The notes beneath the pieces are model-generated. The model saw nothing but the letters and a program-made list of their open reading frames with translations, did not search any database and was not told the origin of the DNA. A stretch of 64,000 nucleotides of DNA from Maribellus sediminis (GTDB taxonomy: Bacteria > Bacteroidota > Bacteroidia > Bacteroidales > Prolixibacteraceae). Shown here in pieces: positions 44,709 through 55,594 of the stretch. Within the stretch, counting starts at the first letter, position 1. Every line of letters begins with the position of its first letter. The position numbers and the translations under genes were made by a program. Where the stretch lies: positions 558,001-622,000 of the forward strand of contig NZ_WXUB01000002.1 in the NCBI RefSeq assembly GCF_011799805.1, given 5' to 3'.

Positions 44709-45761
44709 TTAGTTAACTTTAAATGAAGGCGAGAATGTTTCCATAGCAACACCTCTGTCACGCACAACCAGGGTATCTTTGGTAGCATATGATTTGCTTC
44801 CCATGTCGATGGTATAATCCAGATAGATCACGTTACGATCCTGATTACCCCAGCTGTTTTTATCGCCGTCTTCAACAAACGAACCACTACCCGACGCAGT
44901 GAATCCTTCACTTGCAGAAGATACAGTACACTTGTTTTGGTCATCGAAGGTGAGCAATAAAGTACAGGTTACGTTTGTATTATCGGCGTTTATCACGGAT
45001 ACCGGATACTCAACCGAATTTAATGATGCGGTATGCATTGAAACCACTTCATCGTCTTCGACATATGCAGCACGTCTTACAACAGTTGTGCTTGATCCTC
45101 CTTCGGTAATTTCATCGGTTCCGCGGCGCAGGTAATTGGAGTGAAACGGATTGATGAATTTTACGCAGTACAATACATAGTCTTTTGGCAATACATCCCA
45201 ATCGGTGATGTTTCCTCTAACGGCACCATCGAATTTTGGGACTCCGGAAAGAATCGAGTCGGCATTTTCTACGTTTGTCATCCGTAAAGGAATTACATAG
45301 GTATTCTTTAGCGAATTCGGATCGGCAAAAAATGCATCCGACAACTGAACCTCAACACCATCAGACAGGGTTTTATCAAGCACAACCTGATTTGCTGCCA
45401 GGGAATAGTAATTCGCCGGCATGGCCTGAACAGGAGAAGAAAATTCAGAATCGAAATACAAGTTGTTGCACAAATTGTTGTCAACACTTATGTCGATACC
45501 GATACTTTTGTCGTTTGAATAAACTCCACCCATGGTGGCGTATATTTCGCATTTATACTGATTGTCCAGTGTATTGTCAATAATGTCCTCCCCCAGCACA
45601 ATGGTCCTTACCGGATACTGGTAAGCAAAATATACGATGCTGTAGTCAAAATCCGGAAATTCTATATCCTGATTTTCACACGATGTGAACATCAAAGAAA
45701 AAAGTCCGGCTACCACTATCAATAAAAATTTAAACTGTTTCATACTTTCAAATTTTTTCAT
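44709..45761 (-). CDS. DUF1735/SusE-like surface glycan-binding lipoprotein
   Basis: 350 residues with lipobox MFTSCE (Cys about residue 28 from the first ATG; a second ATG at 45743 gives a shorter, more usual signal). The N-terminal half fits DUF1735 (PDFDYSIVYFAYQYPVRTI, PANYYSLAANQVVLDK, DAFFADPNSLKNTYVIPLRM, all in sequence). This family takes the XusE place in xylan loci, between SusD and the GH10, and is thought to bind glycan on the cell surface. Spacing is 18 bases from susD and 14 bases to the GH10 gene. Confidence 0.85.
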   Translation of the reverse strand: MKKFESMKQFKFLLIVVAGLFSLMFTSCENQDIEFPDFDYSIVYFAYQYPVRTIVLGEDIIDNTLDNQYKCEIYATMGGVYSNDKSIGIDISVDNNLCNNLYFDSEFSSPVQAMPANYYSLAANQVVLDKTLSDGVEVQLSDAFFADPNSLKNTYVIPLRMTNVENADSILSGVPKFDGAVRGNITDWDVLPKDYVLYCVKFINPFHSNYLRRGTDEITEGGSSTTVVRRAAYVEDDEVVSMHTASLNSVEYPVSVINADNTNVTCTLLLTFDDQNKCTVSSASEGFTASGSGSFVEDGDKNSWGNQDRNVIYLDYTIDMGSKSYATKDTLVVRDRGVAMETFSPSFKVN

Positions 45762-45779
45762 TTTTAATACTTCAGAAAA

Positions 45780-47558
45780 TTACCAACCTGCATTTTGTTC
45801 CAGGTTACTCCATTTCTGTATTTCACCGTATGGTATTGGTCCGTGATACATGTAATCCTTGTAATCTCTGTTCTCAACATCAATTGGTGTGTACGTGTAT
45901 GTTCCGTTCGGATCATCGATTTGCATACCACGGGCAGTCTCGTTCAGGTTAGCAACGTTCCAGCGGCGCAAATCCCAGAAACGATGGTTTTCAAAACACA
46001 ACTCGAGGCGTCTTTCATTTCTAATCAGTTCTCTCATTTTATCCTTATCGCCTTTAACTGATTCAAGGTATGCATCGCCGTTATCGAGGCCAATTCCGGC
46101 TCTTTCGCGAATGGCTTTAATCACATCGTAGGCCGAATAGCTGTGGCTTCCGCTTCCAGTTGGTCCCCAGGCTTCGTTAGCAGCTTCTGCATAAGCCAGG
46201 AACAACTCGGTGTATCTGATACGTGCAGCATAGTGTTTCTGTTCAGTATCGTACTGTGGATTTGGATTACAATCGTAACGCAATAATTTACGCATGTAAT
46301 AACCGGTGCGTGTTGACAATCCGTTTTCCTTATTTAAACCGTCGTTATTGTCGCCATAGGTACCTGTAATTATCACATCGCTGTTTGGTCCCTGAGTGCT
46401 TTCGTTAACAACCACATAGTGGTTTAAACGAGGATCGCGGTTTTGGTAAGGATTTGCCGGGTCGTAATTGGCTGCCGGATTGCTAATAGGATATCCGTTT
46501 AATGCAGGGAATGCATTTACCAGGTTCTGTGTTGGATTTACACGTCCGTTTCCGTAAAGGGAAGGTGGAAAATTGTCGGTTTCCAAATCGTTGCTTTGTC
46601 CCACATCGCCTCTCCAAATAATTTCGGCAGGAGCTACACCTGAAGCCAAACCTTCTATTTCGCTGATGTTGGCATACCAGGTAATACCGTTTGATGCCAA
46701 TCCGCTTGGACCACCAACCCTGTCGATTACTGATGCGGCAAAATTTGCGGCTTCTTCCCATGTAACATCAGTTCCTGCGTTATAAGCCGGACTTGCAGCT
46801 AACAATGCTACCTGCGCCCTAACTGCTTCAACAATACGGCCGGTGATACGGCCACGCATATGGTTTCCGTTAACACGGTTATAATCGCCGGCATTGGTAA
46901 CTCCCATAGACTGATATTTAGCAGGTATATCGGCATCAGAGATGTCGCCAAAATCGAGTGGTAAAAGACCGATTGCCTGGTTCGCATCGCTAATAATCTG
47001 ATCAACACATTCCTGAAATGTATTTCGTGGCAGGTTAAAATCAGATGAAGCCGTTTCCGGCTCAGTTACAATTGGGAAACCCAACAGCTGACCACTTTCA
47101 GACCATCCGCCATGAGCCAGTAAAAGCGAATACATTTGCACTGCTCTCAGGGCATAAGCTTCTCCTTTTAAACGGTCGTTATACATGGTGTTTATCACCT
47201 CGTCTTTACTCCAAACTACCTCGTCGGTATTGGCAAGGAAGAGGTTTAAGTATTGAATCGCATTTCTGCGGCTTTGCCATTGCGACAGCGGATTATTGTT
47301 GGCAGTCCACGATCCTGTGGCCATTGCCAGGTAATTATTTCCGTTATCGTTGGTAACTGCATCGTCAGTAGCCACATCGCTGTTCGGTGTCGAAGAGTAT
47401 GGCAATAGAATATAGGCATTCGCCAATATACCCTGTGCATAAGTTGGTTCATTGTACATGGCTTCGAGTCCTCTGTTGTTCTCCAATGCTGGTTCAAACA
47501 AATCGTCGCAAGCTGTAAACAACAGTACAAGCACCACTAATTTTATTATATTCTTCAT
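45780..47558 (-). CDS. susD: SusD/RagB-family glycan-binding lipoprotein (second pair, XusD-like)
   Basis: 592 residues with lipobox LFTACDD (Cys about residue 17). SusD features: the N-terminal helices with TPR-like repeats (AYALRAVQMYSLLLAHGGW), the SusD signature IRNERRLELCFENHRFWDLRRW written in pieces as RNERRLELCFE and HRFWDLRRWN, and a C-terminal YGEIQKWSNLEQNAGW. SusD forms the lid over its SusC partner, here the TonB-dependent transporter 25 bases upstream. By gene order it matches XusD of known xylan loci. It is followed by the DUF1735 gene. Confidence 0.94.
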   Translation of the reverse strand: MKNIIKLVVLVLLFTACDDLFEPALENNRGLEAMYNEPTYAQGILANAYILLPYSSTPNSDVATDDAVTNDNGNNYLAMATGSWTANNNPLSQWQSRRNAIQYLNLFLANTDEVVWSKDEVINTMYNDRLKGEAYALRAVQMYSLLLAHGGWSESGQLLGFPIVTEPETASSDFNLPRNTFQECVDQIISDANQAIGLLPLDFGDISDADIPAKYQSMGVTNAGDYNRVNGNHMRGRITGRIVEAVRAQVALLAASPAYNAGTDVTWEEAANFAASVIDRVGGPSGLASNGITWYANISEIEGLASGVAPAEIIWRGDVGQSNDLETDNFPPSLYGNGRVNPTQNLVNAFPALNGYPISNPAANYDPANPYQNRDPRLNHYVVVNESTQGPNSDVIITGTYGDNNDGLNKENGLSTRTGYYMRKLLRYDCNPNPQYDTEQKHYAARIRYTELFLAYAEAANEAWGPTGSGSHSYSAYDVIKAIRERAGIGLDNGDAYLESVKGDKDKMRELIRNERRLELCFENHRFWDLRRWNVANLNETARGMQIDDPNGTYTYTPIDVENRDYKDYMYHGPIPYGEIQKWSNLEQNAGW

Positions 47559-47583
47559 CGTTAAAATTCTTTATAGTTACTTA

Positions 47584-50448
47584 TTAGAAGGTGGCCTTTA
47601 AACCAATATTAAAGAATCGCGTTTGCGGAGCACTGTCGAACTCGAGTTCCAAAAGATCGCTTTCCTTGGAAATGGTTAACAGGTTTGCTCCACTTACATA
47701 GATTGACATGTTTTCGAACAAACTGTTTTGAATAAGGCTTTGTGGCAAATCATAAGTGATCTGTACTTTGGCCAGATTAAAACGGTCTGTTTTGTACATC
47801 CAAAAATCAGAGTTGCGGAAATTGTTACTTCCACTTTCAGTTGTCAAACGTGGATAAGTAGCAGTTGCTTTGGTTGCTTCTGTCCAGCGGTCGAGCACTA
47901 CTTCCGAATATTTCCGGTCGCCGTACACCCAGTGGTATGTATCGTTTTTCATCGCATAAGCGCCGTAATTACCGGTACCCAATGCGAAGAAAGTTAAGCC
48001 TTTCCATTTTGCAGTGAAGTTTACACCTAAGGTAAGAGGTGCTCCGCTCCAACCGGCACGTTCGAGGTAAATTACATCTTTATCGTCAATTACGTCGTCG
48101 CCATTCTGGTCAACATATTTGATATCGCCGGGTTTAACAGTTCCACCAAATTTTTGTTCGGGTGAATTGTCAACTTCGTCCTGGCTTTGGAATAAGCCTG
48201 CACTTTCAAGTCCCCAGATTCCGTCAATGCTTTTTCCTTCACGGTACTGGTAATCGTACTCGTTGTTCTCGTCGCGCTGAGTGGCCTCGGTGGTATAATA
48301 AATACCTGAAAGTCCGAGAGAAAGATCAACCTCTCCTACCCGCTTGTTGAAATTCACGTTAAAATCGAATCCAACGCGCTTATCGTTATTATAGTTAACG
48401 TAAGGAATAAATGAGGCATCGGGCCAGTAAGTAAAGAAATAGTTCGGGAAAATGGTCAGTGGCTCAATCAGTAATCCTTCAGTTGAATTGATGAAGAACG
48501 AAGTATTAACTGTAATCAGTTTTTCCCACATCGAAGCCATCAACGTAGCCGAAAACTCTTTTCTTTTAACAAATGTAAGATCTTCGTTTCCACCACGTAA
48601 AGAGTTCGTAGAGCGTTCAACAGCTCCGTCGTACCATCCCCACCAGGCACCACTTGCCTGCGTATAGTTTTCTTCGTACATGTAGAAGTTTTCGATATCC
48701 AGGTCAGAATTCAGGATACTTGCAGAAAGATTCAAGGTCAGGTCGTCGAACACCGACGAATTAGCCATAAAATCTTCTTCACCTATTTTCCATCCTAAGG
48801 AAACCGATGGCGACATAGCATTGCGGTGCCCCGGTGCCAATTTAGCCGAATGAATTACGGCAGCAGCGAGTTCGGCATAATACTTTTGTTTGTAATTATA
48901 CCCTACCTGAAGTCCGATGTTGGCGTTGCTGGTGCGGTGATATTCTCCTGAAATGGTTTGCTGATAACCATTTGCCAACAAAATGGCCGACACGTTATGA
49001 TCGTCTTTGAACGTTTTGTCGTAGGTAAAATAACCAGAGAATGCAATGGTTTGATTGCTTGTACTTCCACCAATGTTCTGCGAACCCGACTTTTCATCGT
49101 TGTTGTACTTAGTAAGGCCGGCAATAACATCGGCACCGTTGTAGTTGTACCAGCTTGGCTGGTAAACGGCGTACGAATTATTATAAGAAGTATTGTACGA
49201 AGTAGCATAATCAACTGCAAACAATGTGTGAAATGCGAGTCCTTCGGTAACTCCGCTCAGGTCGAAATCCAAACCGGTATCGAACTGAAATTGACGGCTG
49301 GTCCATTTACTGGTTCCGGCAGCATAGTAATCGGCAAAAACATTGGTTTGATCTACCTGGGTACCACCAAGAAAATACTGACCACCAATAATATTCGAAC
49401 TTCCATTTACAAGTCCTAATGATTGTTGGTCGTTCGGATCAATATAAGCAAGTGGAATTAATGGTGATACTCTGTTTGGTCGCATTATAGATGCATATGT
49501 CCAATAGTTATCAGTAACTCCGTCATTTGCATCACGATCCGTAGCATTGGCACTTCTCGAATTGTAAAAAGTAGCGTTGGCATCAATTCTGGCACTTATG
49601 AAATCGTTAAGTTCCAAGTCAATGTTACCACGAATATTCAGGCGATCGGTATAATTATCGGCTGCCTTTCCAAAATCAAGAACATCGCCCTGACGGTAAT
49701 AACCAATATTCGTATAAAACCTGGCACGTTCGTTTCCACCCAGAATTTCGGTAGAAACATCGGTGCGGTTGTAATACGATTTCAGGTAATCTGATGAATA
49801 AAAATCTACATTCGGGTAACGGTAAGGATTGCTTCCCGATGCATAATTGTAAATATCTTCATCACTGTACGAGGCTGATAATCCGTCGTTCTGGCGTGCT
49901 TCATTAAAAAGTGTCATGTATTGGGCCGATCCGAGGTATTTAGGATGGCTTTTCGATACATGATAACCGGTGTTGGCACGAACATTAATTTCGAGTGGTT
50001 TAATCTTTCCGCGTTTCGTGGAAATGTAGATCACGCCTTTGGCTGCACGGCTACCGTAAAGCACAACTGCAGAAGCAGATTTGAGAAAGCTGATTTGTTC
50101 AATCTCGGTTGGCAAAACGTTGTTTGCTGCACGCGGAATACCATCAACCAATACGAGGTACTCGCCCATGCCCCACAAAGAATTACCTGTGAAACCACCG
50201 ATATAACCCTGCATATTATCCAAACTGTAGGTGTTGTAGTTCTTTTTTGTCAGCTCTTCGAGGTTGACAACAGAAACACCTCCCAAAATGTCGCTTTGTG
50301 CCACCTTGCGATAAGATACCTGCACCAAAGGATCGTTGGATGTTATGATCGTATCAGTTTCATTTTCTGCCGTTATTTGCGCGTTTATAAAAAACGGAGT
50401 GACAAATAACAAGGCAAATAGAATGAATCTTTTTTGTATATGTTTCAT
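47584..50448 (-). CDS. susC: SusC/RagA TonB-dependent transporter (second pair), without N-terminal regulatory domain
   Basis: 954 residues, signal peptide ending near FFINAQ. The plug domain begins almost at once (GGVSVVNLEELTKKNYNTY, then EYLVLVDGIPR and LYGSRAAKGVIYISTKRGK in pieces), followed by a 22-strand barrel ending in FDSAPQTRFFNIGLKATF. The CarboxypepD_reg-like domain that most SusC proteins carry before the plug is absent; the mature N-terminus is only about 30 residues. It should import xylo-oligosaccharides together with the downstream SusD. By gene order it matches XusC. Confidence 0.94.
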   Translation of the reverse strand: MKHIQKRFILFALLFVTPFFINAQITAENETDTIITSNDPLVQVSYRKVAQSDILGGVSVVNLEELTKKNYNTYSLDNMQGYIGGFTGNSLWGMGEYLVLVDGIPRAANNVLPTEIEQISFLKSASAVVLYGSRAAKGVIYISTKRGKIKPLEINVRANTGYHVSKSHPKYLGSAQYMTLFNEARQNDGLSASYSDEDIYNYASGSNPYRYPNVDFYSSDYLKSYYNRTDVSTEILGGNERARFYTNIGYYRQGDVLDFGKAADNYTDRLNIRGNIDLELNDFISARIDANATFYNSRSANATDRDANDGVTDNYWTYASIMRPNRVSPLIPLAYIDPNDQQSLGLVNGSSNIIGGQYFLGGTQVDQTNVFADYYAAGTSKWTSRQFQFDTGLDFDLSGVTEGLAFHTLFAVDYATSYNTSYNNSYAVYQPSWYNYNGADVIAGLTKYNNDEKSGSQNIGGSTSNQTIAFSGYFTYDKTFKDDHNVSAILLANGYQQTISGEYHRTSNANIGLQVGYNYKQKYYAELAAAVIHSAKLAPGHRNAMSPSVSLGWKIGEEDFMANSSVFDDLTLNLSASILNSDLDIENFYMYEENYTQASGAWWGWYDGAVERSTNSLRGGNEDLTFVKRKEFSATLMASMWEKLITVNTSFFINSTEGLLIEPLTIFPNYFFTYWPDASFIPYVNYNNDKRVGFDFNVNFNKRVGEVDLSLGLSGIYYTTEATQRDENNEYDYQYREGKSIDGIWGLESAGLFQSQDEVDNSPEQKFGGTVKPGDIKYVDQNGDDVIDDKDVIYLERAGWSGAPLTLGVNFTAKWKGLTFFALGTGNYGAYAMKNDTYHWVYGDRKYSEVVLDRWTEATKATATYPRLTTESGSNNFRNSDFWMYKTDRFNLAKVQITYDLPQSLIQNSLFENMSIYVSGANLLTISKESDLLELEFDSAPQTRFFNIGLKATF

Positions 50449-50492
50449 TGCTTATTCGTTTATAATTACATAAAACTTTAACTCAATTTGTA

Positions 50493-52436
50493 TTACCATC
50501 CCGGATTCTGTCCAAACTCAGGATACATGGACACATCTGAAATTTTCAGCGGGAACCAGTAATGTTTTACTCCAAATTGACGTGTTAAAATAACTTCTTC
50601 TCTAAAGTTGGCGACTCTGGCATCTCTTGGATCGTTGTTCTCGTAGAAGTCCAGGTTTTCAACCCGATCAAACTCTTGAGAGGTTTTCACATTGTAAGGA
50701 TACTCAGTAAGCAACAACCAACGCTGCAGGTCGTTAAACCTGAAGCCCTCAAACGAGAGTTCAACAGCACGCTCTCTTCTTACCTCGTCGATGAATTTTT
50801 CGCGACTGCCGGTGTAGGCAGCATTTACATGGCCGGCGCCACAACGATCACGAAGGGTATTGATTGCGTCTTCGGCTGTTTTTGAGAAGTTACCGGCCTT
50901 GCCTGAAGCGCCACCAAATGCAGCACATGCTTCGGCATACATGGTATAAATATCGCCTAAACGCATGTAGGGCAAATAAGTATGAAGATTAAAACTCCAG
51001 TTGTAAGCTCCATCGTATTTATTGGCCGTATGCGGTACCAGTTTCTGGATAAGATAACCTGTCCGGCTACCGTCTGCAGGATTTCTCATGGTTCCGCCTG
51101 AAGCAAGACCTGTATAACGCAGGTATTCCATATCGGCCGGCATTGTAGCGTTAACATATTTAAAGCCATCGAATACAATGTCGTGGTAAAAACGAGGATC
51201 GCGGTCTTTAAACGGGTATTCAGGATCGAAACCTGAATTAGGATCATCCAAAGGCAATCCGTTTGCCATTCCGTAATTTTTTACGTAGTTGGCTGTTGGA
51301 TGGTGGATAATGTTATCGTGTTCAACCAAACCTTTTACTTTTGGGCCAAAAGTTTTTGTAGTGTTCCAGTTACTACCGTTGTAATCGGTTGAAGGACCAC
51401 GAAAGATCGCTTCTGTTGATCCGGGCATTAACCAGTTTTGGCCTGTGGTATAAAACATGTCGCTGTATTTGGTTTCAACACCACTCGATTTTTTGTGATT
51501 ATAAATGTCTTCGTAATCAAAATCTACAAGTGAATATTGTGTTTGTCCGCTTTCAACCAAATTCAGTAATTCGCCAAAAGCTTCTGCCGCTTTACGTGCA
51601 TACTCTTCGTCGTAATTATAAGTATTGGCACCACCGGTTTGCGCACCGTTTTTCATTAACGGACTGGCTGCCCACAGGTAGTTTTTACCCAGGTAACCTA
51701 AAGCCATAATTTTATTGGCACGCAGTTGGTTTTTACCAAGTGTGTTTTTACCAACGTTTGTGTCATCCCAGTCGATGGGCAACAAATTGGCTGCTTTTCT
51801 TAAATCGGCTCCGGCTTTGTCAGCACATTCCTGATAGCTCAGTCGTGGTAAGGTCAGTTTTTCACCGGCAGGTAATACCTGATCAATATATGGCAAGCCA
51901 CCAAAATATTGCATCATTTCGAAATGCCACCAAGCTCTGAAAAAGTAGAGCTGACCTTCAATAAAATCTCTTTCTTCCTGTGTTGCCACGGTAAGCTTGT
52001 CGAGATTTTCCAATCCTGTGTTTGCTTTACGGATGCAATACCAGGCATGTGCCCACAGGCCATGATCGAATTTATTGGTAGAAGTAGGATTTGCATTATC
52101 GTCGTCTAACCAGGTACCGGGTGCATTTTGCCAGGCCCAGAAGTTACCGATGTCAACCTGGTTGGTCATATGCCAGCTACCTTCAAGATTAAATAATTCA
52201 TCATCACCCCAGTTCCACGACGTAGTCCAGTATTTCTTTTCTTTATCCGGTATACAATTGTATATCTCTTCGATAAAACCCTGGAAATTTGTGAAATTAC
52301 TAAACGCTACTTCCTCGGATACTATCGATTCAGGCTCTTTTTCCAGGTAATCTTCGCAGGAAAAGAGTCCCAATATCATCATGAACAGTAAACCACTCTT
52401 CAAAAGCGTCTTATCTATTTTTCTCATTGTACTCAT
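50493..52436 (-). CDS. susD: SusD/RagB-family glycan-binding lipoprotein (first pair, XusB-like)
   Basis: 647 residues, lipobox LGLFSCED (Cys about residue 27; a second ATG three codons in is equally possible). SusD signs are DYLEKEPESIVSEE after the lipid Cys, GQLYFFRAWWHFEMMQYFGG and the C-terminal signature RRERAVELSFEGFRFNDLQRW in pieces. It begins two bases after the first susC stop, so the pair is tightly coupled. It shares little sequence with the second SusD, which suggests that the two pairs prefer different xylan fragments. Confidence 0.94.
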   Translation of the reverse strand: MSTMRKIDKTLLKSGLLFMMILGLFSCEDYLEKEPESIVSEEVAFSNFTNFQGFIEEIYNCIPDKEKKYWTTSWNWGDDELFNLEGSWHMTNQVDIGNFWAWQNAPGTWLDDDNANPTSTNKFDHGLWAHAWYCIRKANTGLENLDKLTVATQEERDFIEGQLYFFRAWWHFEMMQYFGGLPYIDQVLPAGEKLTLPRLSYQECADKAGADLRKAANLLPIDWDDTNVGKNTLGKNQLRANKIMALGYLGKNYLWAASPLMKNGAQTGGANTYNYDEEYARKAAEAFGELLNLVESGQTQYSLVDFDYEDIYNHKKSSGVETKYSDMFYTTGQNWLMPGSTEAIFRGPSTDYNGSNWNTTKTFGPKVKGLVEHDNIIHHPTANYVKNYGMANGLPLDDPNSGFDPEYPFKDRDPRFYHDIVFDGFKYVNATMPADMEYLRYTGLASGGTMRNPADGSRTGYLIQKLVPHTANKYDGAYNWSFNLHTYLPYMRLGDIYTMYAEACAAFGGASGKAGNFSKTAEDAINTLRDRCGAGHVNAAYTGSREKFIDEVRRERAVELSFEGFRFNDLQRWLLLTEYPYNVKTSQEFDRVENLDFYENNDPRDARVANFREEVILTRQFGVKHYWFPLKISDVSMYPEFGQNPGW

Positions 52437-52438
52437 AA

Positions 52439-55400
52439 TTATAATGTAAATCTTATTCCTAAATTATATCGCTTCAAAGTAGGATAAGCTCCCTGCCCAC
52501 CTGAACCGGCAAAATTCGATTCACGGTCATCAGGCATTTTCGACCATACCCAAAGGTTATTTCCGTTAACAAATATCTTCAGGGAACGGAATCCGATGTT
52601 ATTTATCCAACCACCATTCATGGTGTAGGCTATTTCAGCATTTTTTAAGCGAACGTACGATCCGTCGTACAGGTACTGGGTACCTGAGTTGTAACTCGGA
52701 CGTGACAACCAACGCGGAACAGTTACATCTGCATTGGTATTATCTTTCGACCACCAGGTTCCTGCATCATACACCGTATTCAACTGGCTTCCGAAACTGG
52801 TAAGCGGTACGTTTCGTGTAACATTGTTTACACCGTAAAACTGAACAAATCCGCTAAATCCTTTCCATTCGAAACCAACAGTTGCATTGTATGTATTTTG
52901 AGGAGAATCAGAATATCCCCATGGAATCTGATCTTTACTGTCGATTACACCATCGCCGTTAAAGTCCAGAATGTAATAATCGCCCGGAACTTTGTACTGG
53001 TCGTTGGTATCGTGCATCGGGCTGCCATATAATGCATCGTAAGTATTGAAATAGCCTGCATCGACATGAGCTCTGGTTTGACCGAGGCTGTATCCGGCTT
53101 GCTTACGATAATCCTCGTAAAGCGCAGGATCGTCTCTTTCCAGGATTTCGTTCATGGCATGTGTCATACTCAGGTCGGCCCAAAGACGTACCTGGTTGGC
53201 AAGTACTTTATTAATGCGTAACTGAAGTTCATAACCCTCGGTGCGAACTTTCCCCAGGTTAGCTGTAGGTGGTGTTGTACCATAGTATGAAGGTACGGCA
53301 CGATCGCCACCTCTGATAAGAATATCAACACGATTATCGACAAAATATTCGATGCTACCGGCAAACAATCCATTAAGGAAAGCGTAATCTAAACCTGAGT
53401 TAAACTTCTTAACGGTTTCCCACCTTACATCAGGGTTTCCAACTGTCGATTCCCGGTACCAGGTGTATGGGCTGGTTCCGTGGTTCAGGTCTAACGACGA
53501 GTTTCCGCCGTAGGCCCACTGAGTAAGGTACAACCAGCGACCTCCGCTGTCGTCACCAATCTCACCATATGATGCCCGCAGTTTCAACATATCCAAAAAA
53601 CTGAGGTTTTCCATAAATGATTCTTCCGAGATCATCCATCCGATTGCTCCTGAGTTAAAAAATGCAAAACGGTAATCTTTAGCAAATTTTTCCGATCCGT
53701 TATAGGCACCATTGTACTCAAGAAAATATTTTGATGCAAAATCGTAAGTAGTACGGAATGCCCAGTCCTCGCGGAATTCCGGAATCATACTACCGGTTGC
53801 ACGTTCTTTGCGGCTGAACAGGCCCATGGCAGTAATGTTGTGTTTACCAAACTCGCGCGCCCAGTTCAACTGCAACTGGTACTCCAGGTTACGCTGGGTG
53901 GCACCGTTTTGAACCGATCCAGCCGAAACATTCCACAATACTCCCTGCTGGAAATCGAATTTATTGTTGTTTTCGTATTCCTTCTTATAAGTGGCAACGC
54001 CGGTTTCCGGGTCAATCCATTTCTGCTGGGCATCGTTATAGAGGTCGTTAATACCCCTGTTTCTTTCAAGAAATGTGTTATCCCATGAAATGGCTCCCCT
54101 GAATTTCAAACCTTTAGTAATGAAATCCAACTCTTGCTCCAGGATAAAGTCAGTATTGATTTGTGTGGTAGTAGAAAGCATCGTTCCCGAAAGCGAAAGA
54201 TTTTGCGCCGAGTTCGATACGTTCGAAATATTTGGATAAAATCCCCATGAACCATCTGAATATTGTGGTAAAAATACATCGGGAGCAATGTTGTAGGCAC
54301 CGGCCCATTGCTGAGCTACTGCCCAGTCACCCGAATTTGTTTGCCCCCATGGAGTTTTTCTGGCACCATTCGATCCGGCAAGGTTTAACCTGAAAAGTGT
54401 AGATTTTGTTAATTGAAAATCGAGGTTACTTCTCACATTGATACGGTTATAGCTGTATCCCGAATCGTAATTACGTCCGTTATCGAATACATAAAAAAGG
54501 TCGCCTTCATTAACAAAATCGGCTGAAGCAAAATACTTTACAAACCGGGTACCTCCTGAAACGTTAACATTTGCATTGTACGACATGGCATAATCTTTAA
54601 ACAATACGTCCTGCCAGTCGATATTTGGATAACGCTCTGATTCCTCAAGGTTGGCAGGGAAACGGTATTTGTTGATTATGTCTTGTGGTGTCATATAACC
54701 CCACGAATCGGGATATACACCCAGCTCGTGTTCGATGGCATAGTTACGAGCCGCTAAAGCATCGTACGAATCAAGTTTATTTGGCAATTTCGATGGTACT
54801 TTCATGGTCATGTTGGCCGAAACATCGATACGTGCCGAACCTTCTTTACCACGTTTGGTAGTAATAAGAATTACTCCGTTTGCACCTTTTACACCAAAAA
54901 CAGCGGTTGCCGATGCATCTTTAAGTACCGACACCGATGCAACAGAGTTGATATCGACACTGCCCAGCGGACGTTCAACACCATCAACAAGTACAAGTGG
55001 TTCGCTGTTGTTCCATGAACTTGCCGAGCGAATAAGAATTTTAGGATCTTCCTCACCTGGCATACCCGAACTTGAAATGGTTATAACCCCGGGAAGGTTA
55101 CCGGTTAAAGCGGAACCAATGTCGGTGATCCCCGCCGATCGTTGCAAAACCTCACCAGTGGTTTGGGTAATAGCACCCACAACACTTTCTTTTTTCTGTT
55201 GTCCATAACCAACCACAACGGTTTCTTCCAATTGTACACTCGACGATTCAAGTGTAACCTGAACTTTATTTTGGTTGGCAACATTAATTTCCTGTGTTTC
55301 CATACCAATAAAAGAGATAATAATTACCTCCTTATCGACCGGAATTTGCAGCTCAAAATTTCCGTCCACATCAGTGGGAACACCGATACGCGTATCTTTA

Positions 55401-55594
55401 ACAATTACGGTTGCACCAATAACAGGATTGTTCTGTGCATCAACAACAGTTCCGCTCAATGTTCGTGTATCCTGCGCGAATACCGATACATTGATGAGAA
55501 TCGCAAATACAAATACCAGCGTTTTTATCAAGCAGTTCTTTATTGATAGTAATAAAGTAACTTTTTGAGATGATAATTTAATTCTGTGTTTCAT
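52439..55594 (-). CDS. susC: SusC/RagA TonB-dependent transporter (first pair, XusA-like)
   Basis: 1051 residues. After a signal sequence (to about residue 41, VSVFAQ) comes the CarboxypepD_reg-like domain (about 42-120; LSGTVVDAQNNPVIGATV), a TonB-box-like stretch (ETVVVGYGQQKKESVVGA), the plug (PGVITISSSGMPGEEDPKILIR in pieces, VDGVERPLGSVD) and the barrel ending in LKRYNLGIRFTL. It is the first gene of a six-gene leftward operon; the 740-base gap upstream separates it from the regulator gene. It should move large xylan fragments across the outer membrane. Confidence 0.95.
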   Translation of the reverse strand: MKHRIKLSSQKVTLLLSIKNCLIKTLVFVFAILINVSVFAQDTRTLSGTVVDAQNNPVIGATVIVKDTRIGVPTDVDGNFELQIPVDKEVIIISFIGMETQEINVANQNKVQVTLESSSVQLEETVVVGYGQQKKESVVGAITQTTGEVLQRSAGITDIGSALTGNLPGVITISSSGMPGEEDPKILIRSASSWNNSEPLVLVDGVERPLGSVDINSVASVSVLKDASATAVFGVKGANGVILITTKRGKEGSARIDVSANMTMKVPSKLPNKLDSYDALAARNYAIEHELGVYPDSWGYMTPQDIINKYRFPANLEESERYPNIDWQDVLFKDYAMSYNANVNVSGGTRFVKYFASADFVNEGDLFYVFDNGRNYDSGYSYNRINVRSNLDFQLTKSTLFRLNLAGSNGARKTPWGQTNSGDWAVAQQWAGAYNIAPDVFLPQYSDGSWGFYPNISNVSNSAQNLSLSGTMLSTTTQINTDFILEQELDFITKGLKFRGAISWDNTFLERNRGINDLYNDAQQKWIDPETGVATYKKEYENNNKFDFQQGVLWNVSAGSVQNGATQRNLEYQLQLNWAREFGKHNITAMGLFSRKERATGSMIPEFREDWAFRTTYDFASKYFLEYNGAYNGSEKFAKDYRFAFFNSGAIGWMISEESFMENLSFLDMLKLRASYGEIGDDSGGRWLYLTQWAYGGNSSLDLNHGTSPYTWYRESTVGNPDVRWETVKKFNSGLDYAFLNGLFAGSIEYFVDNRVDILIRGGDRAVPSYYGTTPPTANLGKVRTEGYELQLRINKVLANQVRLWADLSMTHAMNEILERDDPALYEDYRKQAGYSLGQTRAHVDAGYFNTYDALYGSPMHDTNDQYKVPGDYYILDFNGDGVIDSKDQIPWGYSDSPQNTYNATVGFEWKGFSGFVQFYGVNNVTRNVPLTSFGSQLNTVYDAGTWWSKDNTNADVTVPRWLSRPSYNSGTQYLYDGSYVRLKNAEIAYTMNGGWINNIGFRSLKIFVNGNNLWVWSKMPDDRESNFAGSGGQGAYPTLKRYNLGIRFTL

